Shown: piece by piece, positions 23,242 to 29,587 of the stretch
How the letters are laid out: each line of letters starts with the position of its first letter
Position numbering within the stretch: the stretch's first letter is position 1
Origin: Candidatus Zhuqueibacterota bacterium RBG_16_48_16
GTDB lineage: Bacteria; Zhuqueibacterota; Zhuqueibacteria; Residuimicrobiales; Sediminimicrobiaceae
Direction: 5' to 3'
NCBI GenBank assembly: GCA_001771235.1
Contig: METF01000314.1
Location: 599-30,185 of the forward strand
DNA: 29,587 nucleotides
Position numbers and translations under genes: made by a program
Notes under the pieces: model-generated
Database searches by the model: none
What the model was told of the DNA's origin: nothing
Seen by the model: only the letters and a program-made list of their open reading frames with translations

Positions 23242-23448
23242 AGAGTCCGGACGAGAATTAAATTTGAAAATTTACTGTTATTGCGTGCGGAGGAAATGAG
23301 CCATTTCCCGTTCGATTTGCTTTATTGGAGCGAAGTAATCCCCTAACTCTTCAGGAGATGGCTTCGGCAAAACTTGTCCTGAGCTTGTCGAAGGAAACGC
23401 CTCGCGATGACAGAAAATTCTTAAATAAGTAGTATTCGTTCGGACACT
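23242..23448. repeat. Inverted-repeat element, family A copy 2, with extra hairpin
   Basis: The termini agagtccggacga (23242-23254) and tcgttcggacact (23436-23448) are imperfect inverted repeats (11 of 13). They match the ends of copy 1 near 1088-1218. The core 23275-23340 is 60/66 identical to copy 1. Relative to copy 1 it has an added segment with cttcggcaa (23362-23370) pairing with ttgtcgaag (23385-23393) and the common dispersed motif cctgagcttgtcgaagg (23378-23394). It also has an inner inverted end, cgcctcgcgatgacag. The element ends two bases before the stop codon of the NarL-type regulator. It fills most of the non-coding stretch 23103-23450. Confidence 0.72.
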
Positions 23449-23450
23449 CT

Positions 23451-24083
23451 TTAATCAATCAGCTTATTTCTGATGGCATAATGAATGAGCTCGGAGTGGT
23501 TATTCATGTTCATCTTGTCAAATATCCGCGCCCGGTAGGTATTGATAGTGCTTTGGCTGAGAAATAATTCTTTGGCAATTTCCGCCACGGGCTTGCCCAT
23601 GGCCAGCGATAAAAAGACCTGAAACTCACGATTCGACAGACGCTCGTGAGGGAGCTTTTCAGCATCCCGACCGATATTCATGGCCAGCTTTTCGGCTAAC
23701 GTGCTGGTGATGTATTTGCCGCCTTTATGGATTTTTCGGATGGCTTGCACCAGTTCTTCCGGCGCACGCTCTTTGGTAATGTATCCCGAGGCCCCGGCTT
23801 TTAAGGCGCGAATGGCAAAACGCTCCTCCGGGTGCATACTGAGAATGAGCACGGCAATTCGGCCATAGTATTCCCCCAGCTCGCTCAGCAAGTCCAGGCC
23901 GGACTTTTCCGGCATGCTGATGTCTAACACAATCACGTCGCATTCGTTCCTGGACAGGAATTGCAGCACTTCATTGCTGTTTTGAGCTTCTCCCACAACT
24001 TTTAAATCAACCTCTCTGGAGATGATTTTTTTAAATCCCTCCCGGATGAGGCTATGGTCATCGGCAATAAGAACTCTGATCAT
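23451..24083 (-). CDS. NarL/FixJ-family response regulator
   Basis: The 210-aa transcription factor has an intact receiver (residues 1-~120; D8/D9, phospho-acceptor D54 in VIVLDISMP, Ser in LILSMH, Lys in YITKERAP). Its C-terminal LuxR-type helix-turn-helix (~148-205) includes LSNREFQVFLSLAMGKPVAEIA and LSQSTINTYRARIFDKM as two adjoining parts. GAGGGG precedes the ATG. It lies 159 nt downstream of the NarX-type kinase gene on the same strand, so it is the natural cognate regulator. A 15-bp palindrome just upstream may allow autoregulation. Targets are not visible. Confidence 0.93.
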   Translation of the reverse strand: MIRVLIADDHSLIREGFKKIISREVDLKVVGEAQNSNEVLQFLSRNECDVIVLDISMPEKSGLDLLSELGEYYGRIAVLILSMHPEERFAIRALKAGASGYITKERAPEELVQAIRKIHKGGKYITSTLAEKLAMNIGRDAEKLPHERLSNREFQVFLSLAMGKPVAEIAKELFLSQSTINTYRARIFDKMNMNNHSELIHYAIRNKLID

Positions 24084-24121
24084 ATATTTTTCCCCTCTGT
24101 TATAACTATTTTATACGGAAA

Positions 24122-24136
24122 TTTAATGGCATTAAA
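24122..24136. promoter_or_regulatory. 15-bp palindrome upstream of NarL-type regulator gene
   Basis: tttaatg-g-cattaaa is a perfect 7+1+7 palindrome ~40 bp upstream of the regulator start, next to a TATAAA that reads on the minus strand. It is a plausible dimer-binding operator; the binding protein is unknown. Confidence 0.4.
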
Positions 24137-24242
24137 GTTGACCGCGGCCTGTTACTCAATGACCGATATCTGCCTATTAAAACCTGGCGACGATTCGTTC
24201 CTATTCCTGCAAGATGATATTTCGTGTAATTTTTTTTGTGAT

Positions 24243-25733
24243 TCATTCCCCGGTCGGCAACGTGACAGTAACTGTCGTGCCTGCTGCCTTATTTGATTCT
24301 ATGATACAAGAGCCGCCGAAGACAATCGCCCGTTCTTTCATGCCCAAAAGTCCGAACGATTTTGGATTGTCCAGGATGTCCATGGAAAAGCCCACACCGT
24401 CATCGATAATCCGAATGACAATGTGCCGGAGTTTCTGATCTATGGTGACCTTGACAGTTTTTGCCCGGGCGTGTCGGCCGATATTGGTCAACGCTTCCTG
24501 AATGATGCGAAAAATAGCTATTTCTCTATTTTTGTCAAGAGATAATTCTTTACGATTCATTTGAAAATCGCATCGGACACCGGACCTGGATTGAAAATCC
24601 TTGATCTGCCATTCTATCGCGGGTACAAGCCCCAGGTTATCAAGGGCCTCGGGCCGCAGTTCCGTAATCAGCCTGCGCAACTTTTTAATTGTCGCGTCAA
24701 TCAACGATTGCATCATGACAATATCTTTTGACAGTTTTGCCAGGCTGAATATTTCATCTCTTTCCTTGATATCCATCTCGATCAGGGACAAATCCATTTT
24801 CAATGCCGTGAGCACCTGAGCTAACTCATCATGAATTTCTCTGGCGATCGCCCCTCTTTCGTCCTCCCGGATGGTTTGCAGGTGTGCCGCCAGAGATCTA
24901 AGTTGCACTTCCGATTTTTTCAGATATTCTATGTTTTGTTTTTGTCGGGTAATGTCCATGGCTGTAAAAGTAAAGCCCTGTTCTGAATCAGATGGGTCGA
25001 GCGGCGCCGCGCTGAGATAGACATCGATGAGGTCTCCGTTTTTCGTTTTGAACCGCGTTTCAATGATGCCCACTCCTTTTTCTGCGATATGCCTATACAC
25101 CTCCTCTCCCACTCTTTGAAATTCTTCTTCAGTTTCATAGATCATTCGCGCGCTTTGGCCAAGCAATTCTTCTTTTGCGTAGCCACTCACCTGGCATGCA
25201 TAATCATTTACGAAGTAAAAAGTTCGATTTTTGATAATGCCGATGCCGATTGGGGCAGCCTGCAAGATACTGCGCATCGTAGCTTCGCTTGTGCGCAGGG
25301 CCTCCTCTGCTTTTTTTCGTTCTGTAATATCTTCGCCCGAGCTCAGTGTCCCGATGATTCTGCCGTTCTCATCTTTTAGAAGAGTGTTACTCCAGGCAAT
25401 GAGCCGGTTCTCGCCGCTTTTTGTACGAATGAAATTTTCAAATTTCGCCATGGATTCGATATCAGCGCCAATATACTTCTTAAAGCCGGTGCGAGTTCTT
25501 TCCCGATCCTCGTCAGGAAGAAATTCGTCGAACCAGTTTTTTCCAATGATTTCGTCTTCTCGATGTCCGAATAATTCGCACCCTTTGCGGTTGATCATCG
25601 CAACCTTCTGTTCACCGTCCAAGGCGACCAGAATGACGCCGGCAATATCCAGACAACGTTGCGCCAGCTCTTTTTGCTGAAAAAGCAGTTGCGAGTGCAT
25701 ATTGTCCTTGACGGACGAATTGTCTTTTTGCAT
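24243..25733 (-). CDS. PAS-PAS sensor histidine kinase, NarX/DegS type (HisKA_3)
   Basis: The 496-aa soluble kinase has two PAS domains (about 20-125 and 132-255; e.g. IGKNWFDEFLPDEDRER, then YFVNDYACQVSGYAKEELLG). The HisKA_3 helix contains AREIHDELAQVLTALKMDL with phospho-His at about 301, and the HATPase_c has FRIIQEALTNIGRHA, DDGVGF and FGLLGMKERA. ATG 25733 is chosen because AGAGGGA lies upstream; an in-frame start at 25772 lies in a 9-nt repeat tract. There are no membrane segments, so a cytoplasmic signal (redox, ligand) is likely. HisKA_3 kinases pair with NarL-type regulators, and such a gene follows directly. Confidence 0.93.
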   Translation of the reverse strand: MQKDNSSVKDNMHSQLLFQQKELAQRCLDIAGVILVALDGEQKVAMINRKGCELFGHREDEIIGKNWFDEFLPDEDRERTRTGFKKYIGADIESMAKFENFIRTKSGENRLIAWSNTLLKDENGRIIGTLSSGEDITERKKAEEALRTSEATMRSILQAAPIGIGIIKNRTFYFVNDYACQVSGYAKEELLGQSARMIYETEEEFQRVGEEVYRHIAEKGVGIIETRFKTKNGDLIDVYLSAAPLDPSDSEQGFTFTAMDITRQKQNIEYLKKSEVQLRSLAAHLQTIREDERGAIAREIHDELAQVLTALKMDLSLIEMDIKERDEIFSLAKLSKDIVMMQSLIDATIKKLRRLITELRPEALDNLGLVPAIEWQIKDFQSRSGVRCDFQMNRKELSLDKNREIAIFRIIQEALTNIGRHARAKTVKVTIDQKLRHIVIRIIDDGVGFSMDILDNPKSFGLLGMKERAIVFGGSCIIESNKAAGTTVTVTLPTGE

Positions 25734-25752
25734 GTTAATTCCCTCTGTCAAA

Positions 25753-25796
25753 ATCCGTCCTACCCGTCTCATCCGTTAAATCTGTGTTCCATCCTG
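25753..25796. repeat. 9-nt periodic repeat tract
   Basis: ATCCGT-like hexamers recur at 25753, 25762, 25771 and 25780 (atccgt, acccgt, atccgt, atctgt), exactly 9 nt apart, with a related atcctg at 25791. The tract lies just upstream of the PAS-PAS kinase start. Confidence 0.6.
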
Positions 25797-25890
25797 GTTC
25801 TACTTTGTCCAGGTTACTATCTAAGCAGTAAAATTTCGACTATTTCTGGCAAAATATTTTTTAATACCCATTATATCCATAAGAGCTTGT

Positions 25891-25923
25891 AACTCCGGCA
25901 GGGTTCAAAACCCTGTCAGAGTT
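25891..25923. repeat. Near-perfect 33-bp palindrome
   Basis: aactccggcagggtt (25891-25905) and aaccctgtcagagtt (25909-25923) form a 15-bp stem with two wobble-compatible mismatches and a 3-nt loop. It resembles a widespread dispersed palindromic repeat. It lacks a T tract on the + strand. Confidence 0.7.
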
Positions 25924-26200
25924 GCACTGCGTAAATCTTCATTCAAATTTTCGGTTCTGGCTTGCCCAGGTCAGGATAGAGCTCGAGCGGTTGAAACAAA
26001 AGTATTCATATTTTTTCACTCATCAAGATCTCTACTGAATATGCTTTTCAAAGTCGTTTTGAGGGGTGTTACTGCTGTTCGGGGACCTGAAACTTGACGG
26101 TTGGGGTTCTTGATGTGTAGGAGTTATTTCAACGCTGCAAGCCGTTTTGCATCATTCTTTCTCACAGTAACAATGAAATACGTCGCGGCATTTCCTACCT

Positions 26201-26209
26201 TGCTATAAT
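26201..26209 (+). promoter_or_regulatory. Extended -10 promoter candidate upstream of menG
   Basis: TGCTATAAT is a perfect extended -10 (TGN-TATAAT); the -35 region is weak. The inverted repeat ctacctt (26195-26201) and aaggtag (26228-26234) brackets the -10 and the expected start site, as an operator might. A long ~250-nt leader to menG would result. Confidence 0.45.
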
Positions 26210-26464
26210 TCTTGCGTTTAAAAAGATAAGGTAGTTTATATGAGAATATTTGGATCGCTGATGCCTTCTATATAGATCAAGTGAACTGTACTAAATATTC
26301 TGCCATGACATAAAAAGCTTGGGAGTAATAGTCCCGTCAGTGGGGTTTACTTTTGTTCGATAAAAGCGCTTGTGGGTGATTTTTATGGTAATTATATTAG
26401 TCACTTTAAAATCAAAACAATATGAACAAGCTTTTTTAGGGAAAGGATCCAATTAGAAGAATTT

Positions 26465-27184
26465 GTGGATTTTATACAGAAGAATAGTTCCCGGCAAAAT
26501 GTAGGGATGATGTTTGACCGTATTTCCCGAAGGTATGATTTTTTAAACAGGCTTCTTTCGCTGCGCCAGGATGTTCGCTGGCGTCGTCGCATGTCGGCCT
26601 TGTTGCCCGATAAAAATAATCTGGACATTCTCGACCTGGCTGCAGGCACAGCGGATGTTCTGGTGATGCTGTCCCGACAAAACGATAAAATACGCTTGGG
26701 CGTGGGCATGGACATGGCGACCCGGATGTTGGCCATAGGGCGGCGAAAAATCTCGCGACTCAAAAGTGCTTCCATATTAAAACTCCTGCCGGGCGATGCG
26801 GCGCATTTGCCATTTCACAACGATCGCTTTGATGCCGTGACCATAGCTTTTGGTATTCGCAATTTTACCGATGTGGATCAGGCGCTTGATGAAATTTACA
26901 CCGTTCTAAAAGCAAATGGCCGTTTGATCGTTCTCGAATTCTCCCTGCCGACAAATGGCGCTTTCAAATCTTTTTATCTGTTTTATTTTCGCAATATCCT
27001 GCCGTTCATCGGCAGCGTCATCTCCGGCGATCCCGCCGCCTATCGATATTTAAATCGTTCCGTGGAAGCCTTCCCTTATGGAACGGCATTTTGCGACTTG
27101 TTGAAACGCCACGGTTTTGCAGACATCACCTCCCATCCGCTCACATTCGGCATTGCCACAATCTACCTCGGCCACAAGCGCTAA
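26465..27184 (+). CDS. menG: Demethylmenaquinone methyltransferase (UbiE/MenG family)
   Basis: The 239-aa SAM methyltransferase makes the last step of menaquinone synthesis, methylating demethylmenaquinone. Motifs are FDRISRRYDFLNRLLS near 19-34, LDLAAGTADV (about 56-65), LPGDAAHLPF (about 107-116), AFGIRNFTD and the C-terminal FGIATIYLGHKR. The start is GTG 26465; AGAAGA lies close upstream and no ATG exists in the open frame before it. Because menF and menD follow, the MenG role is favoured over ubiquinone methylation. The gap to menF is 94 nt without a terminator. Confidence 0.93.
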   Translation: MDFIQKNSSRQNVGMMFDRISRRYDFLNRLLSLRQDVRWRRRMSALLPDKNNLDILDLAAGTADVLVMLSRQNDKIRLGVGMDMATRMLAIGRRKISRLKSASILKLLPGDAAHLPFHNDRFDAVTIAFGIRNFTDVDQALDEIYTVLKANGRLIVLEFSLPTNGAFKSFYLFYFRNILPFIGSVISGDPAAYRYLNRSVEAFPYGTAFCDLLKRHGFADITSHPLTFGIATIYLGHKR

Positions 27185-27278
27185 GAGACCCGGATTTCCG
27201 GAGGGAGAGGAAATTGGCTTTATTGTTTTCCCAGGGATGGTTAAATTGTTTGGACGTAACTTTTCATAAGGAGATTTT

Positions 27279-28661
27279 TTGCACGAGTTAGAGGCAGCAT
27301 ACCGACAACTGCACGACGCATTCGAGCTTGAAACAATCAAGATGGCATCCGAAGATACCGAAGCGGTTTCGAATAAAATCCATCGAATTGAAATTCCTGT
27401 CGAGCCTGTCGATCTAATTAGCTGGTTGCATCACCAGGATTTTGAAGAAAAAATTTACTGGTCGAACCGGAATCGTACATTCGAGATGTGCGGCGTTGGT
27501 TCCGCCTGCTTGATTTCGGGCAACGAAGCTGTGGATTATCCTTGCCTGTTCGACCGCATCGATGCCCTGCTCAAATCGTCCGACCAAAACGTGCGCTGTT
27601 TTGGCGGGCTGGTATTCGACCAGAGCCAGCAGCCGGATGAGGCGTGGCAACACTTTTCCAAATATCGCTTTGCGGTACCAAAGTTCGAAATTGTCCGAAA
27701 TGAAAACTGGTACATGCTGGCGCTCAATTTTGAGATTGACGATAGCCGGGCTCTCCAGGAGCAGACCGGCTCCTTGCGCAATGACATCCTCAGGCTGCGT
27801 CCTCCGAAACCATTAGTTCTTAAAACTACTCCCAAGGTTCTGTCGCGTGAAGACCTGCCGGACCTGGACAGTTGGCTGAACAACGTTAAAACGGCATTAC
27901 GGCTTTTTGATGAAAACGAGCTGCAAAAAATCGTTCTCGCCCGGAAATCGATACTGCGCTTTGGCCGGGAAATGGATCCCACCCAATTGTTGCATTTGCT
28001 CGCTGTCAACAACTTTAAGGCATTTCATTTTTATTTTCAGTTACGCCGTAATTATGCGTTCCTGGGCATTACCCCGGAATTGCTCTATAAAAGAAACGGC
28101 GATGAAATCTTCAGTGAGGCCATTGCCGGAACTCGCCCCAGGGGAGGAAGCGATGCGGAAGATAACGCATTTGGCGACGATCTGTTGAACAGCGACAAAG
28201 ACCTTCGCGAACATCGCTGGGTGAGTGATATGGTGAATGACAGCTTGAAGCCGCTTTGCACCACCATCGATGTGCTTGAGAAGGAAATTCTGTTAAAACT
28301 GTCGCACGTGCAGCATCTTTACACCCAATATCGAGGCGTGCTAGACAACAACACCTCGGATGGCGAGATTCTGTCTATTTTCCACCCAACGCCGGCCGTG
28401 GGCGGTATTCCCCGGCAAAAATCGATGGCAAAAATTGCCGAAATGGAACCTTTCTATCGCGGCTGGTACGCCGGCCCGGTCGGCTGGATGAGCAAAGAGT
28501 CCGCAGAATTCGTCGTCGCCATTCGCTCCGCCCTGGCGATCGGACAGACGTTATCGCTTTTCGCCGGATCGGGTATCGTCAAAGGCTCTTTGCCTGAAAA
28601 GGAATGGGAAGAAACCGAAAACAAGATATTGAACTTTACCAGGCTTTTTTCGCCCCAGTGA
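27279..28661 (+). CDS. menF: Isochorismate synthase MenF
   Basis: The 460-aa chorismate-binding enzyme converts chorismate to isochorismate, the entry step of menaquinone synthesis. The N-terminal half is variable. The C-terminal catalytic part has FLGITPELLYKR, FSEAIAGTRPRGG (about 277-289), LSHVQHLYTQY, FHPTPAVGGIPR (about 366-377), FYRGWYAGPVGW (about 391-402) and LFAGSGIVKGS (about 427-437). The start is TTG with AAGGAGA 7 nt upstream. It could in principle be a related salicylate or anthranilate-type enzyme, but menD overlaps its 3' end, which settles the role. Confidence 0.94.
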   Translation: MHELEAAYRQLHDAFELETIKMASEDTEAVSNKIHRIEIPVEPVDLISWLHHQDFEEKIYWSNRNRTFEMCGVGSACLISGNEAVDYPCLFDRIDALLKSSDQNVRCFGGLVFDQSQQPDEAWQHFSKYRFAVPKFEIVRNENWYMLALNFEIDDSRALQEQTGSLRNDILRLRPPKPLVLKTTPKVLSREDLPDLDSWLNNVKTALRLFDENELQKIVLARKSILRFGREMDPTQLLHLLAVNNFKAFHFYFQLRRNYAFLGITPELLYKRNGDEIFSEAIAGTRPRGGSDAEDNAFGDDLLNSDKDLREHRWVSDMVNDSLKPLCTTIDVLEKEILLKLSHVQHLYTQYRGVLDNNTSDGEILSIFHPTPAVGGIPRQKSMAKIAEMEPFYRGWYAGPVGWMSKESAEFVVAIRSALAIGQTLSLFAGSGIVKGSLPEKEWEETENKILNFTRLFSPQ

Positions 28662-29587
28662 AGCTCTCTGACGAAAACATCAATATGTATTGGTGCTCGC
28701 TTATTGTCGAAGAGCTGGTGAGAAACCAGGTCGTCTATTTTTGTATTTCCCCCGGCTCGAGGTCAGCGCCACTCGCAGTCGCCGCAGCTCGCCATCCGGC
28801 CGTTGATATGATTGTCTGTTATGACGAGCGCGGCGCCGCTTTTCATGCTGTTGGATACGCAAAAGCCTGCGGCCGGCCAGCAGCCCTGATATGCACTTCG
28901 GGTACGGCGGCGGCAAATTATTTCCCCGCCGTTGTCGAAGCCTTTATGGATTATGTGCCTTTGATCGTCCTCACGGCGGACAGGCCGCCCGAATTGCAGG
29001 ATACCGCCGCCAACCAGACCATCTTCCAGTCGCATCTTTACGGCCATCATACCCGCTGGTTCGTTAACTTTCCGTGCCCGGATAGCGCCATCTCTTCCAA
29101 AATGGTTTTGACTACGGTGGACCAGGCCGTTTACAAAGCAAAGGGAAATCCCGCCGGCCCGGTCCATATAAATTGCATGTTTCGCGAGCCCCTGGCGCCG
29201 TCGCCCGCTCCGATGCCGTCGGGCTATTCCCGTGACATTCGGCAGTGGCAAGAGAAGGATTCCCCTTATACATGCTATGCTGAAAAAACAAGCCGGACGG
29301 CATCGAGCACCAACGACCGGCTGAGAGCGGTATTTCAAAAAGCCACCAGGCCGATGCTGGCTGTCGGAAGGCTGCGCCGGCATGAGGACGCGAAAGCGGC
29401 AAGGGGACTGGCGGAGAAGCTTCAGTGGCCGGTGTACGCCGACATCGCTTCCGGCTTGCGGCTTGGCAACAAGAGCAAATACCTGTTGTCCCATTTCGAT
29501 CTGCTCATGCTTTCCGAAAAGCTGATGTCAAAACATCAGCCGGATGTCATCCTGCAAATAGGCGGCCGAATGACTTCCGCACGATAT
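28658..29587 (+). CDS. menD: MenD, SEPHCHC synthase (3' truncated by window edge)
   Basis: The first 310 codons are visible. The enzyme uses thiamine diphosphate to join 2-oxoglutarate-derived succinic semialdehyde to isochorismate. Conserved parts are FCISPGSRSAPLAVAAA (about 33-49), CYDERGAAFHAVGYAKA (about 60-76, with the cofactor-activating Glu), CTSGTAAANYFPAVVEA and LTADRPPELQDTAANQTI. GTG 28658 is the likely start: it overlaps the menF stop as GTGA and gives the normal N-terminal length, implying translational coupling. An in-frame ATG at 28685 is the alternative. The reading frame is open to the last base of the window. Confidence 0.95.
   Translation, partial: MKLSDENINMYWCSLIVEELVRNQVVYFCISPGSRSAPLAVAAARHPAVDMIVCYDERGAAFHAVGYAKACGRPAALICTSGTAAANYFPAVVEAFMDYVPLIVLTADRPPELQDTAANQTIFQSHLYGHHTRWFVNFPCPDSAISSKMVLTTVDQAVYKAKGNPAGPVHINCMFREPLAPSPAPMPSGYSRDIRQWQEKDSPYTCYAEKTSRTASSTNDRLRAVFQKATRPMLAVGRLRRHEDAKAARGLAEKLQWPVYADIASGLRLGNKSKYLLSHFDLLMLSEKLMSKHQPDVILQIGGRMTSARY

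Larger units (their letters stand above)
25734..26464. other. 0.73-kb non-coding region between kinase and menG
   Basis: No supportable gene is present on either strand. It holds a 9-nt periodic tract (25753-25796), a near-perfect palindrome (25891-25923), an extended -10 promoter-like site (26201-26209) flanked by a 7-bp inverted repeat, and a possible 11-codon peptide frame (26240-26275). I saw no tRNA, no known riboswitch and no CRISPR repeat. Confidence 0.6.

Noticed and set aside
25891..25923. Possible tRNA T-arm (gggttcaaaaccc)
   Set aside because: There is no acceptor, D or anticodon arm around it; the symmetry is that of a simple palindromic repeat.

Overview
The window is about 29.6 kb of bacterial chromosome, mid-40s % GC by eye, from a flagellated, diderm-type bacterium that makes menaquinone. 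Marker genes include flagellin, fliS, fliD, flaG, a FlgM-like gene, ffh-rpsP-rimM-trmD-rplS and menG-menF-menD. An AgmX/PglI-type C-terminal domain protein and many PAS/receiver signalling proteins suggest an FCB-related lineage such as Calditrichota or candidate division KSB1. That placement is inference from gene content only.

Region 1 (1-7229, + strand) is a sugar-decoration cluster ending just upstream of flagellin. It holds the C-terminus of a PfkB-family sugar kinase, a GmhA-like SIS isomerase, a PAPS-type sulfotransferase, a SAM methyltransferase, a TPR-methyltransferase fusion, and two paralogous GT2 glycosyltransferases with TPR tails. The two glycosyltransferases also share a duplicated leader, and one leader copy carries an extra 48-nt hairpin block. 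Position and content suggest flagellin glycan synthesis, methylation and sulfation.

Region 2 (7407-12250) is a late flagellar block: a textbook sigma-28 promoter, flagellin with a Thr/Ser-rich central domain, FliS, FliD, FlaG, an unassigned helical protein in the FliT/FlgN position, and a FlgM-like anti-sigma-28 factor. A NodB-type polysaccharide deacetylase, a small Cys-rich conserved protein and an AgmX_C envelope protein follow.

Region 3 (15386-19126) is the conserved translation/secretion operon ffh-rpsP-rimM-trmD-rplS, with its own promoter and terminator. The S16 protein has a long charged C-terminal tail, and no khpA gene lies between rpsP and rimM. A long-chain acyl-CoA synthetase follows and meets the next, oppositely oriented block at a large bidirectional terminator.

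Region 4 (20982-25733, - strand) is a two-component cluster. In transcription order it encodes a PAS-PAS NarX-type kinase, a NarL-type regulator, a stand-alone receiver, a degenerate pseudo-receiver and a HisKA_2-type kinase. The last two receivers align without gaps over the receiver core, but the second has lost every phosphorylation residue (Asp53 to Glu). At least two kinds of small inverted-repeat elements sit between these genes; one of them has a second copy behind the SIS gene in region 1.

Region 5 (25734-29587) is a 0.73-kb non-coding stretch with palindromes and a promoter-like site, then menG-menF-menD. menD overlaps menF by 4 nt and runs off the end of the window.
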